DNA of 5,017 nucleotides, from positions 1 to 5,017 of the forward strand of contig NZ_JAHZIA010000065.1 of the NCBI RefSeq assembly GCF_019420015.1, written 5' to 3'. Below, in pieces: positions 1 through 5,016 of this stretch. Source of the DNA: Anaerofustis sp. GTDB taxonomy: Bacteria; Bacillota; Clostridia; Eubacteriales; Anaerofustaceae. Every line of letters begins with the position of its first letter. Position 1 is the stretch's first letter. Below the pieces are notes generated by a model. The model saw only the letters and a program-made list of their open reading frames with translations. It did not search any database and was not told the DNA's origin. Both the position numbers and the translations under genes were made by a program.

Positions 1-105
1 TATGAATAATCTTTTATAAAGCATTCGAATAGGTAACTTATAGCTACCCTATTGAACTGTTATATAAATAGGGAACTTATAGATAATCTAGTGTATTATA
101 GGTAG
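1..105 (+). repeat. Palindromic intergenic repeat, copy A (may extend left of the window)
   Basis: Two related sub-units are visible. The first, at 28-53, is an imperfect palindrome with AATAGG at 28-33 and CCTATT at 48-53. The second begins at 67, and AATAGGGAACTTATAG (67-82) matches AATAGGTAACTTATAG (28-43) at 15 of 16 bases. The leading 18 bases, 1-18, recur exactly at 953-970, and AAGCATTC (19-26) recurs at 974-981, so this unit is a diverged direct repeat of copy B beyond the tfoX-like gene. The right boundary is approximate. No transposase or coding capacity is visible. It could be a miniature inverted-repeat element, an extragenic palindrome family, or a duplication scar. Confidence 0.6.
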
Positions 106-362
106 AAAGTTGTATCTGTCTATTGATCTGTTGCGATTATGTATGTAAAAATTATATAATTATAATATAAAGTTTAAAATGATCCTTACACGATAATTAT
201 ATTAAAGAGGTTTGACTTAAGGGTGCATAGCATAATAACTTGCAAAAATTACAACTGCAAATATGAAAACAAAATAGAGAGAAGGCTATTGAGCTTGAAA
301 TTAAAATATAATTTTTTAGTAAGTTTGTCAGAATCACTAAGTGGTTTCGACGAATTGATTTG

Positions 363-391
363 TTGTTCTTTTCTTATAGGAATGTTATAAT
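363..391 (+). promoter_or_regulatory. Extended -10 promoter for the tfoX-like gene
   Basis: A perfect TATAAT at 386-391 is preceded by TG one base upstream (383-384), giving the extended -10 form TGTTATAAT. A weak -35 candidate TTGTTC (363-368) lies 17 bases upstream. Transcription would start near 398, leaving a leader of about 28 bases before the ATG at 426, with the ribosome binding site GAGGTGG at 415-421. Confidence 0.7.
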
Positions 392-425
392 AAAAACAAG
401 AGAATTTAGAATTTGAGGTGGAAAT

Positions 426-746
426 ATGCCATCAAGTATGAAATACTTAGAATTTATTTTAGGACAACTGTCTGAGTTAGATGAAATTTCCTATAAAGCT
501 ATGATGGGCGAATTTATTATTTATTATAATGGTAAAATTGTAGGTGGTATCTATGATGATAGATTGCTTGTTAAACCAGTAAAATCGGCAGTTAGTTATA
601 TGTCGTCAGCCTTGTACGAATTACCTTATCAAGGGGCAAAAGAAATGTTGTTGGTAGATGACGTTGATAATAAAGGATTTTTGACAGGATTGTTTAATGC
701 TATGTATGATGAGTTACCAATGCCTAAACCTAAAAAGAAGAAATGA
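426..746 (+). CDS. TfoX/Sxy family protein, stand-alone N-terminal domain (106 aa)
   Basis: This is a small, complete, single-domain protein. It has the features I know from Firmicute TfoX_N proteins: an N-terminal helix (KYLEFILGQLSEL, 6-18), the ISYKAMMGEF stretch (21-30), a beta segment IIYYNGKIVGGIYDDRLLVK (31-50), then ELPYQGAKEMLLVDDV (65-80) and a closing helix with MYDELP (93-98). The tail is strongly basic (PKPKKKK), which suggests nucleic-acid or other polyanion contact. In Haemophilus and Vibrio, full-length TfoX/Sxy promotes competence gene expression. The role of short forms like this one, which lack the C-terminal domain, is not established, so competence should not be assumed. 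The ATG at 426 follows GAGGTGG at good spacing. The gene is monocistronic, with its own promoter and a downstream hairpin, and it converges on the Fe-S operon. Repeat copies lie on both sides. Family assignment is strong; function is open. Confidence 0.9.
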   Translation: MPSSMKYLEFILGQLSELDEISYKAMMGEFIIYYNGKIVGGIYDDRLLVKPVKSAVSYMSSALYELPYQGAKEMLLVDDVDNKGFLTGLFNAMYDELPMPKPKKKK

Positions 747-801
747 ACACCTTCCGCTCTTTTATGTTAGTTGATTGAAAAATGATAAAAAGGTTATTTG
801 T

Positions 802-838
802 AAAAAGTTCAACTATTTAATTGAGCTTTTTATTTTAC
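802..838 (+). terminator. Probable intrinsic terminator of the tfoX-like gene
   Basis: AAAAAGTTCAA (802-812) pairs with TTGAGCTTTTT (821-831) across an 8-base loop, with one G-T pair, and is followed by ATTTT. The stem is AT-rich and weaker than the terminator of the facing operon. It begins 55 bases after the stop codon. The A-rich 5' side would also give some termination in the other direction. Confidence 0.55.
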
Positions 839-952
839 TAGATAAGTTATAACTATTTTATTTCATATTATCAAAATATACAATTTCCATATTATTTACT
901 ACTATTTCATCAAATGGGTAATCTTATTATGTTGATATAAGAATATTTAATT

Positions 953-1060
953 TATGAATAATCTTTTATATTTAAGCATTCTGATAGGCGAGTTGCAGTT
1001 ACTCTGTTTTTCTATTGCGTAGGTGATTCGTATTATTTGATGTTTTTTATAGGTAACTTA
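953..1060 (+). repeat. Palindromic intergenic repeat, copy B (diverged)
   Basis: Bases 953-970 are identical to 1-18. After a 3-base insertion (TTT), AAGCATTC (974-981) matches 19-26. The palindromic core then continues as GATAGG... through about 1009, differing from copy A mainly by transitions. A second sub-unit, ATAGGTAACTTA at 1049-1060, is identical to 29-40 of copy A. Both copies have the same orientation and flank the tfoX-like gene. The right edge is uncertain and may run on to the inverted unit at 1108-1132. Confidence 0.6.
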
Positions 1061-1107
1061 GTGTCCAGTAGAGTTATAATTGTTTTATTGTATTTGTATT
1101 TCTAAAA

Positions 1108-1132
1108 AATAGGGTAGCTATAGATTACCTAT
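1108..1132 (-). repeat. Inverted copy of the palindromic repeat core
   Basis: Read on the minus strand, this 25-base unit matches the palindromic core of copy A (about 28-53) at all but two of the aligned bases. It begins AATAGGGTAGCTATA and ends TTACCTAT on the plus strand. It can also fold on itself (ATAGG/CCTAT arms with a bulged G), and TTACCTAT (1125-1132) is an exact inverted repeat of ATAGGTAA (1049-1056), so copy B could form a larger cruciform. Confidence 0.6.
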
Positions 1133-1191
1133 ATGTGAATTTTTAAGATACGTGATTAGGGTAGGGGGTATGAGAAAGAAAGGATTTAAAT

Positions 1192-1223
1192 AAAAAAAAG
1201 ATACCTTATAAAAGGTATCTTTT
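1192..1223 (-). terminator. Strong intrinsic terminator of the scaffold-GGGtGRT operon
   Basis: AAAAGATACCTT (1196-1207) and AAGGTATCTTTT (1212-1223) form a perfect 12-base-pair stem with a 4-base loop. On the minus strand the stem runs straight into a T tract (the A run at 1192-1199). It lies 16 bases beyond the stop codon of the GGGtGRT gene, the expected place for the operon end, and blocks transcription toward the convergent tfoX-like gene. Confidence 0.92.
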
Positions 1224-1239
1224 GATTTATTTAAAAAGA

Positions 1240-2238
1240 CTATTTGCTGGCTTCTTCGATTGCAACAGAAACTGAAACAGTTGCACCAACCATAGGGTTG
1301 TTACCCATACCGATAAGACCCATCATTTCTACGTGAGCAGGAACTGATGAAGAACCGGCAAATTGAGCGTCTGAGTGCATTCTTCCCATTGTATCAGTCA
1401 TACCGTAAGAAGCAGGACCTGCAGCCATGTTATCTGGGTGAAGTGTTCTACCTGTACCACCACCACTGGCTACTGAGAAGTATTTTTTGCCTTCTTGGAT
1501 ACATTCTTTTTTGTATGTACCAGCAACAGGATGTTGGAATCTTGTTGGGTTTGTTGAGTTACCTGTGATAGATACGTCAACGCCTTCTTTGTGCATGATT
1601 GCAACACCTTCTCTAACATCGTCAGCACCGTAACATCTTACTTTGGCTCTTGGACCGTCTGAGTAAGCTGTTTCGTTAACGATTTTTAATTCTCCTGTGA
1701 AGTAATCAAATTCAGTTTGAACATATGTGAATCCGTTGATTCTTGAAATGATTTGAGCAGCGTCTTTACCAAGACCGTTTAAGATAACTCTTAAGTCTTT
1801 GCTTCTAACTTTGTTTGCTGAGTTAGCGATACCGATAGCACCTTCAGCAGCAGCGAAAGATTCGTGACCTGCAAGGAAAGCGAAACATTCTGTTTCTTCA
1901 GAAAGTAGCATGCTAGCAAGGTTACCGTGACCAAGACCTACTTTTCTGTCGTCTGCAACAGAACCAGGAATACAGAAAGCCTGTAAACCTTCCCCGATGA
2001 TTTTTGCAGCTTCTACGGCTGTAGTAGCTCCTCTTTTGATAGCAAGCGCAGCACCTACCGTATAAGCCCAACATGCGTTTTCGAAACAAATAGGTTGGAT
2101 TCCTTTTACGATACCTGCAACATCGATACCTTTGTCATCACAGATTTGTTTAGCTTCTTCAAGTGATTTGATACCGTCTTTATTTAAAACTTCTTCGATT
2201 TGTTTGATTCTTCTTTCGTAACTTTCAAATAATGCCAT
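1240..2238 (-). CDS. GGGtGRT protein (332 aa), Fe-S metabolism-associated family of unclear role
   Basis: The family is named for the motif visible here as GGGTGRT at residues 259-265, within a conserved segment that continues LHPDNMAAGPASYGMTDTMG (266-285). Other conserved-looking stretches are ICFENACWAYTVGAALAIKR (50-69), GLGHGNLASMLLSEETECFA (101-120) and FLAGHESFAAAEGAIG (121-136). The protein is soluble, with no signal peptide or membrane segment. Cysteines occur at 33, 51, 56, 89, 118, 202 and 246. C51 and C56 are close enough to be metal or cluster ligands, but that is inference. It is the second gene of an operon with a NifU-like scaffold protein, a pairing known from anaerobic bacteria and the main reason the family is linked to Fe-S biology. 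Its biochemical activity is not established as far as I know. ATG at 2238 sits 7 bases after a strong GGGAGG, so the start is secure. An efficient terminator follows. Confidence 0.92.
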   Translation of the reverse strand: MALFESYERRIKQIEEVLNKDGIKSLEEAKQICDDKGIDVAGIVKGIQPICFENACWAYTVGAALAIKRGATTAVEAAKIIGEGLQAFCIPGSVADDRKVGLGHGNLASMLLSEETECFAFLAGHESFAAAEGAIGIANSANKVRSKDLRVILNGLGKDAAQIISRINGFTYVQTEFDYFTGELKIVNETAYSDGPRAKVRCYGADDVREGVAIMHKEGVDVSITGNSTNPTRFQHPVAGTYKKECIQEGKKYFSVASGGGTGRTLHPDNMAAGPASYGMTDTMGRMHSDAQFAGSSSVPAHVEMMGLIGMGNNPMVGATVSVSVAIEEASK

Positions 2239-2245
2239 TTTATTT

Positions 2246-2256
2246 CCTCCCTCCTA
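2246..2256 (-). promoter_or_regulatory. Tandem ribosome binding site overlapping the upstream stop codon
   Basis: On the minus strand the TAG stop of the scaffold gene (2256-2254) runs directly into TAGGAGGGAGG. AGGAGG shares two bases with the stop codon, and the second GGGAGG ends 7 bases before the GGGtGRT gene's ATG. Ribosomes finishing the first gene therefore stop on the binding site of the second, which favours translational coupling and balanced synthesis of the pair. Confidence 0.85.
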
Positions 2257-2946
2257 CTCGTTTCTTGGGTCGATTGTTTTTACTGCTTCGTCGAATCTGC
2301 CGTATTTACCGCTGGCTTTTTCGATAGCTTCCATAGGATCGACACCTTTTTTAATATTTTGCATCATAACACCAAGGTTTACATATTTGTAACCGATGAT
2401 TTCATCGTTTTTGTCTAAACCGATTTCTGTTATGTAACCTTCAGATAATTCCAAATATCTAGGTCCTTTTTTTGTTGTAGCGTAGCAAGTACCTGTTTGA
2501 CTTCTGTGTCCTTTACCTAAGTCTTCAAGACCTGCGCCGATAGCAAGACCGCCTTCAGAGAAAGCTGATTGGCTTCTTCCGTAAACGATTTGTAAGAATA
2601 ATTCTCTCATAGCTGTATTGATAGCGTCACAAACAAGGTCTGTGTTTAACGCTTCAAGTAAAGTTTTACCGATTAAGATTTCACTTGCCATAGCAGCTGA
2701 GTGAGTCATACCAGAACATCCAAGTGTTTCAACCAAAGCTTCTTCGATGATACCGTCTTTGATGTTTAGTGTAAGTTTACAAGCTCCTTGTTGAGGTGCA
2801 CACCAGCCAACCCCATGTGTAAGACCGCTTATATCTTTGATTTCTTTTGATTTAACCCATTTTCCTTCTTCAGGAATAGGTGCAGGGCCATGATTTGCGC
2901 CTTTTTTAACTACGCACATGTTTTCTACTTCTTGTGTATAAATCAT
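2254..2946 (-). CDS. NifU/IscU-like iron-sulfur cluster assembly scaffold protein (230 aa)
   Basis: The core resembles the U-type scaffold fold. HGVGWCAPQQGACKLTLNI (44-62), DGIIEEALVETLGCSGM (64-80) and a helix continuing THSAAMASEILIGKTL (81-96) correspond to the IscU region around its first two ligand cysteines. Cysteines are at 11, 49, 56, 77, 106 and 154. C77 aligns with the second IscU ligand. C49 and C56 straddle, rather than match, the position of the first, and the IscU His-Cys pair is not evident, so cluster binding is plausible but the ligand set differs. At 230 aa it is longer than IscU (about 130 aa). The extra C-terminal part (about 150-230) is unassigned. It is first in an operon with the GGGtGRT gene 15 bases downstream. 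ATG at 2946 is chosen because AGGAGGT (2951-2957) precedes it at 4-5 bases; the in-frame Met10 has no binding site. No cysteine desulfurase gene is present in the window. Confidence 0.85.
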   Translation of the reverse strand: MIYTQEVENMCVVKKGANHGPAPIPEEGKWVKSKEIKDISGLTHGVGWCAPQQGACKLTLNIKDGIIEEALVETLGCSGMTHSAAMASEILIGKTLLEALNTDLVCDAINTAMRELFLQIVYGRSQSAFSEGGLAIGAGLEDLGKGHRSQTGTCYATTKKGPRYLELSEGYITEIGLDKNDEIIGYKYVNLGVMMQNIKKGVDPMEAIEKASGKYGRFDEAVKTIDPRNE

Positions 2947-2966
2947 ATTTACCTCCTAAAAATTCA

Positions 2967-2980
2967 CAAATATGTATTTG
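2967..2980. promoter_or_regulatory. Palindrome in the leader of the Fe-S operon, candidate operator
   Basis: CAAATA and TATTTG form exact inverted arms around a 2-base TG spacer. The palindrome lies about 10 bases downstream of the predicted transcription start and about 10 bases upstream of the ribosome binding site, a place where a dimeric repressor could act. The sequence is AT-rich and short, so chance is possible, and nothing identifies the binding protein. Confidence 0.3.
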
Positions 2981-2997
2981 CCTTCAAAGTTCATTTT

Positions 2998-3026
2998 ATT
3001 TTAACATAATATTGATGTACTTGCAA
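2998..3026 (-). promoter_or_regulatory. Promoter of the scaffold-GGGtGRT operon
   Basis: On the minus strand TTGCAA (3026-3021) is followed, after exactly 17 bases, by TAAAAT (3003-2998), which is preceded by TGT, giving an extended -10. Transcription would begin near 2990, leaving a leader of roughly 45 bases. The promoter lies between the terminator of the regulator gene and the scaffold gene, so the operon is an independent unit. Confidence 0.7.
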
Positions 3027-3048
3027 TTAAAGTTTTGTCAAAAAAAGC

Positions 3049-3078
3049 AAAAAAACGAAGAAGTTTGATTCTTCGTTT
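3049..3078 (-). terminator. Intrinsic terminator of the DtxR-family regulator gene
   Basis: AAACGAAGAA (3053-3062) pairs perfectly with TTCTTCGTTT (3069-3078) across a 6-base loop. On the minus strand the stem is followed by a run of seven Ts (A tract at 3049-3055). It starts 7 bases past the stop codon and separates the regulator from the Fe-S operon. Confidence 0.88.
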
Positions 3079-3085
3079 CAGTACT

Positions 3086-3463
3086 TTACATTATGTTTTT
3101 TTCGGCATGTTCTTTTATTTTTTCAAAGGTTTCCGCACTTATGACATGCTCTATTCTGCAGGCATCTTCGTATGCTGTTTTTTCGCTTACGCCAAGCTTT
3201 ACCAGCATATTTCCGATTACCTGGTGTCTTTCATAAACTCTTTCCGCCAGTTCTTTTCCTTCTTTGGTAAGTTTGATAAGTCCGTTTTCTTCGACGGTTA
3301 TATATTTTTTCTCTTTGATGAGTTTTATTGCTCTTGATACGCTTGGTCTTGAAAAATCAAGTTCGTTTGCGATATCTATGGATCTGACGTTTCCCTTTCT
3401 CTTTTGTAAAATCAGGATTGTTTCCAAGTAGTTTTCTTCAGATTCTCTAATTTTAACTTTCAT
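3086..3463 (-). CDS. DtxR/MntR-family metal-dependent transcriptional regulator (125 aa)
   Basis: An N-terminal winged helix-turn-helix (about 8-70; recognition helix near SRPSVSRAIKLIKE, 38-51; wing ENGLIKLTKEG, 59-69) is followed by the metal-binding and dimerization helices (about 71-125). Metal ligands are recognisable by family alignment: H80, and the ACRIEH segment giving C102, E105 and H106, which matches Corynebacterium DtxR (C102, E105, H106) rather than Bacillus MntR, which has Glu at the Cys position. E14 aligns with MntR Glu11. Asn11 stands where DtxR has Met10 and MntR has Asp8. There is no C-terminal SH3-like domain, so the overall size is MntR-like. It presumably represses Fe or Mn uptake genes when metal is plentiful; targets are not visible. 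ATG at 3463 follows GGAG (3477-3474) at a rather long 10-base spacing. Family is sure; Fe versus Mn is not decided. Confidence 0.92.
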   Translation of the reverse strand: MKVKIRESEENYLETILILQKRKGNVRSIDIANELDFSRPSVSRAIKLIKEKKYITVEENGLIKLTKEGKELAERVYERHQVIGNMLVKLGVSEKTAYEDACRIEHVISAETFEKIKEHAEKNIM

Positions 3464-3495
3464 ATATTACTGACTCCGTATACAATATTATTTAC

Positions 3496-3526
3496 ATTAT
3501 AACATAAAATAACAAAAAGCAAACAA
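3496..3526 (-). promoter_or_regulatory. Extended -10 promoter of the DtxR-family regulator gene
   Basis: On the minus strand a perfect TATAAT (3501-3496) is preceded by TGT (3504-3502). The best -35 candidate, TTGTTT (3526-3521), is weak and at a long 19-base spacing, so the extended -10 would carry the promoter. There is no terminator between the DUF4153 gene and this point, so read-through from upstream is also possible. Confidence 0.6.
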
Positions 3527-3540
3527 AAACTGTAATATAT

Positions 3541-5016
3541 TTATTTACACAGCATTAAACCGCTGTAGTCGTAAGATGTTATGGTTGAATTTTCCAGGGT
3601 TATGTTGATATAATCGAATATTATTTTTGTGTCTTTGTCCGGGGTGTATACCAGCACTGTGTCATCGTTGCTTTTTTTGCCGTTTTGTTCGTATACTTTC
3701 ATGAAGTAGTTTTTAAGCTTCTTTTCGTCTTTGAATTTTTCTTTTGTGATTTTGCTTTGTGTGTTTATTTGGTATATGCTTTTGTAATCTTTTATGTCGA
3801 TTTTTTTATCTTGAAAGTTATATGTATAGTAGTAATTTTCATAATCGTCAAAATCGGACAAGTCTTCCTCGGTATCAAATTTAAAGCCGTAGAGATATTC
3901 TGTGTCTTTTTTGTCTTTGATGTTTTTTACAAAATCAGACTTTATCCCGGGAGAGGTTACTAAGAAATTATGGCAGCTTTCTATTGTTTTTTTATCCGCT
4001 TCGGATATGTTTTTGTCTTTAAGAGATTTTGAGCCTTGACTATTGTAGATGTCGTATTTTTCCATTACGGATATAAGCCTTGCTTCCTGAGTTTTATTGG
4101 ATACGGAATAAATATTAAGCGGTGAGATTGTTACGATAAGGAGTATTATTCCGCCTATTAAGAACGGGTATTTTATGTTCATTTTGGTAAGGGAAGATAT
4201 TAAAAACATCACCCCGATTAAAATCATGGCAAGAGACAGGCACCTTAGGGGAGTGAGTCCGTAAGCGTTTATTCTTATGCCGATGAACACAAGCTGGGTT
4301 ATTATTACGGGGATTAATATAAATCCTCCGTATTTTTTGAAGAGGATGACTGCTTTTGTATTTTCCTTTTTAAGATTCAAATACAAAAATACGAATCCAA
4401 GAAGAGCCAAAGAGGCGTATAGGTTCATTTCTCCGATTGGTATGTTTCCTGTAATTATGATTTTTGCTATATACAAATATAGAATCACAAGAAGAAGAAC
4501 GTATATGGGAAACATTACGTTTTTTATGATATTTGTGTATGTTTTTGGAAGTTTTTTCACTTCTCCTTTTTTGGGTATGAAAGACAAAAAGAGGTTTACA
4601 AACACAAAAACGAAAGAAAAGACGGCTATGGTTGCGTAAAAGTGAATATTAAGGCTTAAAACCAGTATGTCAAAAGCGGTATAGCAAAGAGTAAGCCCTA
4701 TGTATATTATCAAAGATACAAAAAAGCCGAGCATAAAAGATTTGAATATATGGGCAAAGAGTGTGTCTTCGTTTTCTGCTGAATATATGAGGTATATGCC
4801 TATGAGTATTAAAGACGGGATGATGCCGTAAAAGCCGAGGTAGAGCATATCCTTTACTCCTGCATCCGCCGTGTTTTTAAGAGCGATGTAATATATAAAT
4901 GAAATGATAGCGGAGATTAAAAAAGAGAGTGCGTCTTTGTTTTTTTTAAGTATGTTTTCTTTTTTGTATTCCAAGAACAGGCTTATAAATGCCGACATTG
5001 CCACCGCAGACAACAA
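3541..5016 (-). CDS. DUF4153 domain-containing membrane protein, N-terminus cut by the window edge
   Basis: The frame is open to the right edge. The first codon there is an internal-looking TTG with no room for a ribosome binding site, so the gene is truncated at its 5' end. The 491 visible residues hold about ten hydrophobic segments, near 1-15, 31-46, 57-78, 91-113, 126-147, 167-189, 199-213, 231-247, 258-276 and 284-301. Segments typical of DUF4153 proteins are YLYIAKIIITGNIPIGEMN (180-198) and IRINAYGLTPLR (247-258). A hydrophilic, Lys/Asp/Tyr-rich tail (about 303-491) follows. Basic loops at 215-229 and 277-283 suggest these face the cytoplasm, which would put the tail outside the cell. 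The family's function is unknown. The gene ends 77 bases before the regulator's start with no terminator between, so some cotranscription is possible, but the regulator has its own promoter. Confidence 0.8.
   Translation of the reverse strand: MLSAVAMSAFISLFLEYKKENILKKNKDALSFLISAIISFIYYIALKNTADAGVKDMLYLGFYGIIPSLILIGIYLIYSAENEDTLFAHIFKSFMLGFFVSLIIYIGLTLCYTAFDILVLSLNIHFYATIAVFSFVFVFVNLFLSFIPKKGEVKKLPKTYTNIIKNVMFPIYVLLLVILYLYIAKIIITGNIPIGEMNLYASLALLGFVFLYLNLKKENTKAVILFKKYGGFILIPVIITQLVFIGIRINAYGLTPLRCLSLAMILIGVMFLISSLTKMNIKYPFLIGGIILLIVTISPLNIYSVSNKTQEARLISVMEKYDIYNSQGSKSLKDKNISEADKKTIESCHNFLVTSPGIKSDFVKNIKDKKDTEYLYGFKFDTEEDLSDFDDYENYYYTYNFQDKKIDIKDYKSIYQINTQSKITKEKFKDEKKLKNYFMKVYEQNGKKSNDDTVLVYTPDKDTKIIFDYINITLENSTITSYDYSGLMLCK

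Larger units (their letters stand above)
1..425. other. Non-coding AT-rich region upstream of the tfoX-like gene
   Basis: No convincing gene is visible in this 425-base stretch. Its left third carries a palindromic repeat unit (about 1-105). Bases 140-270 are very AT-rich with no stable hairpin or RNA-gene signature that I can recognise. Bases 363-421 hold the promoter and ribosome binding site of the tfoX-like gene. A 33-codon frame starting with TTG at 289 and ending at 390 follows a purine-rich AGAGAAGG stretch, but it overlaps the promoter and is not supported well enough to call a gene. Confidence 0.6.
747..1239. other. Non-coding AT-rich region between convergent genes
   Basis: No gene is supported in this 493-base stretch. 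It contains a terminator hairpin for the tfoX-like gene (802-838), an AT-rich segment with nothing recognisable (840-950), repeat copy B (953-1060), an inverted palindromic unit (1108-1132), a G-rich patch (GGGTAGGGGG, 1159-1168), and the terminator of the minus-strand Fe-S operon (1192-1223). Confidence 0.6.

Noticed and set aside
28..53. Palindrome AATAGG...CCTATT read as a DtxR-type operator
   Set aside because: It has a passing likeness to TAGG/CCTA boxes, but several copies lie in intergenic repeats not placed at promoters, so a repeat family explains it better.
1154..1168. G-rich patch as a G-quadruplex
   Set aside because: There are only two clear G runs (GGG and GGGGG) close together, not the four needed.
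1347..1568. Plus-strand open frame of 73 codons inside the GGGtGRT gene
   Set aside because: It is an antisense shadow of a well-recognised, strongly conserved gene, without a ribosome binding site or family resemblance.
2254..2919. Alternative start of the scaffold gene at Met10 (2919)
   Set aside because: It has no Shine-Dalgarno sequence upstream, while the start at 2946 has an excellent one.
3013..3041. Perfect TTGACA on the minus strand at 3041-3036 as -35 of the Fe-S operon
   Set aside because: The hexamer at 16-17 bases distance (TACATC or ACATCA) is a poor -10. The nearby TTGCAA/17/TGT-TAAAAT arrangement fits better.
3035..3337. Plus-strand open frame of 100 codons across the regulator gene
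   Set aside because: It overlaps the regulator's terminator and coding region, and its Phe/Lys-rich product is typical of an AT-rich reverse-strand shadow.
3462..3540. Inverted 9-base arms ATATATTAC (3462-3470) and GTAATATAT (3532-3540) around the regulator promoter
   Set aside because: The arms are almost pure A/T with a 61-base gap in AT-rich DNA. This is neither a terminator nor a convincing operator pair.
3685..4639. Two plus-strand open frames (3685-3963 and 4277-4639) opposite the DUF4153 gene
   Set aside because: Both are antisense to a recognised membrane protein and have low-complexity or nonspecific products.
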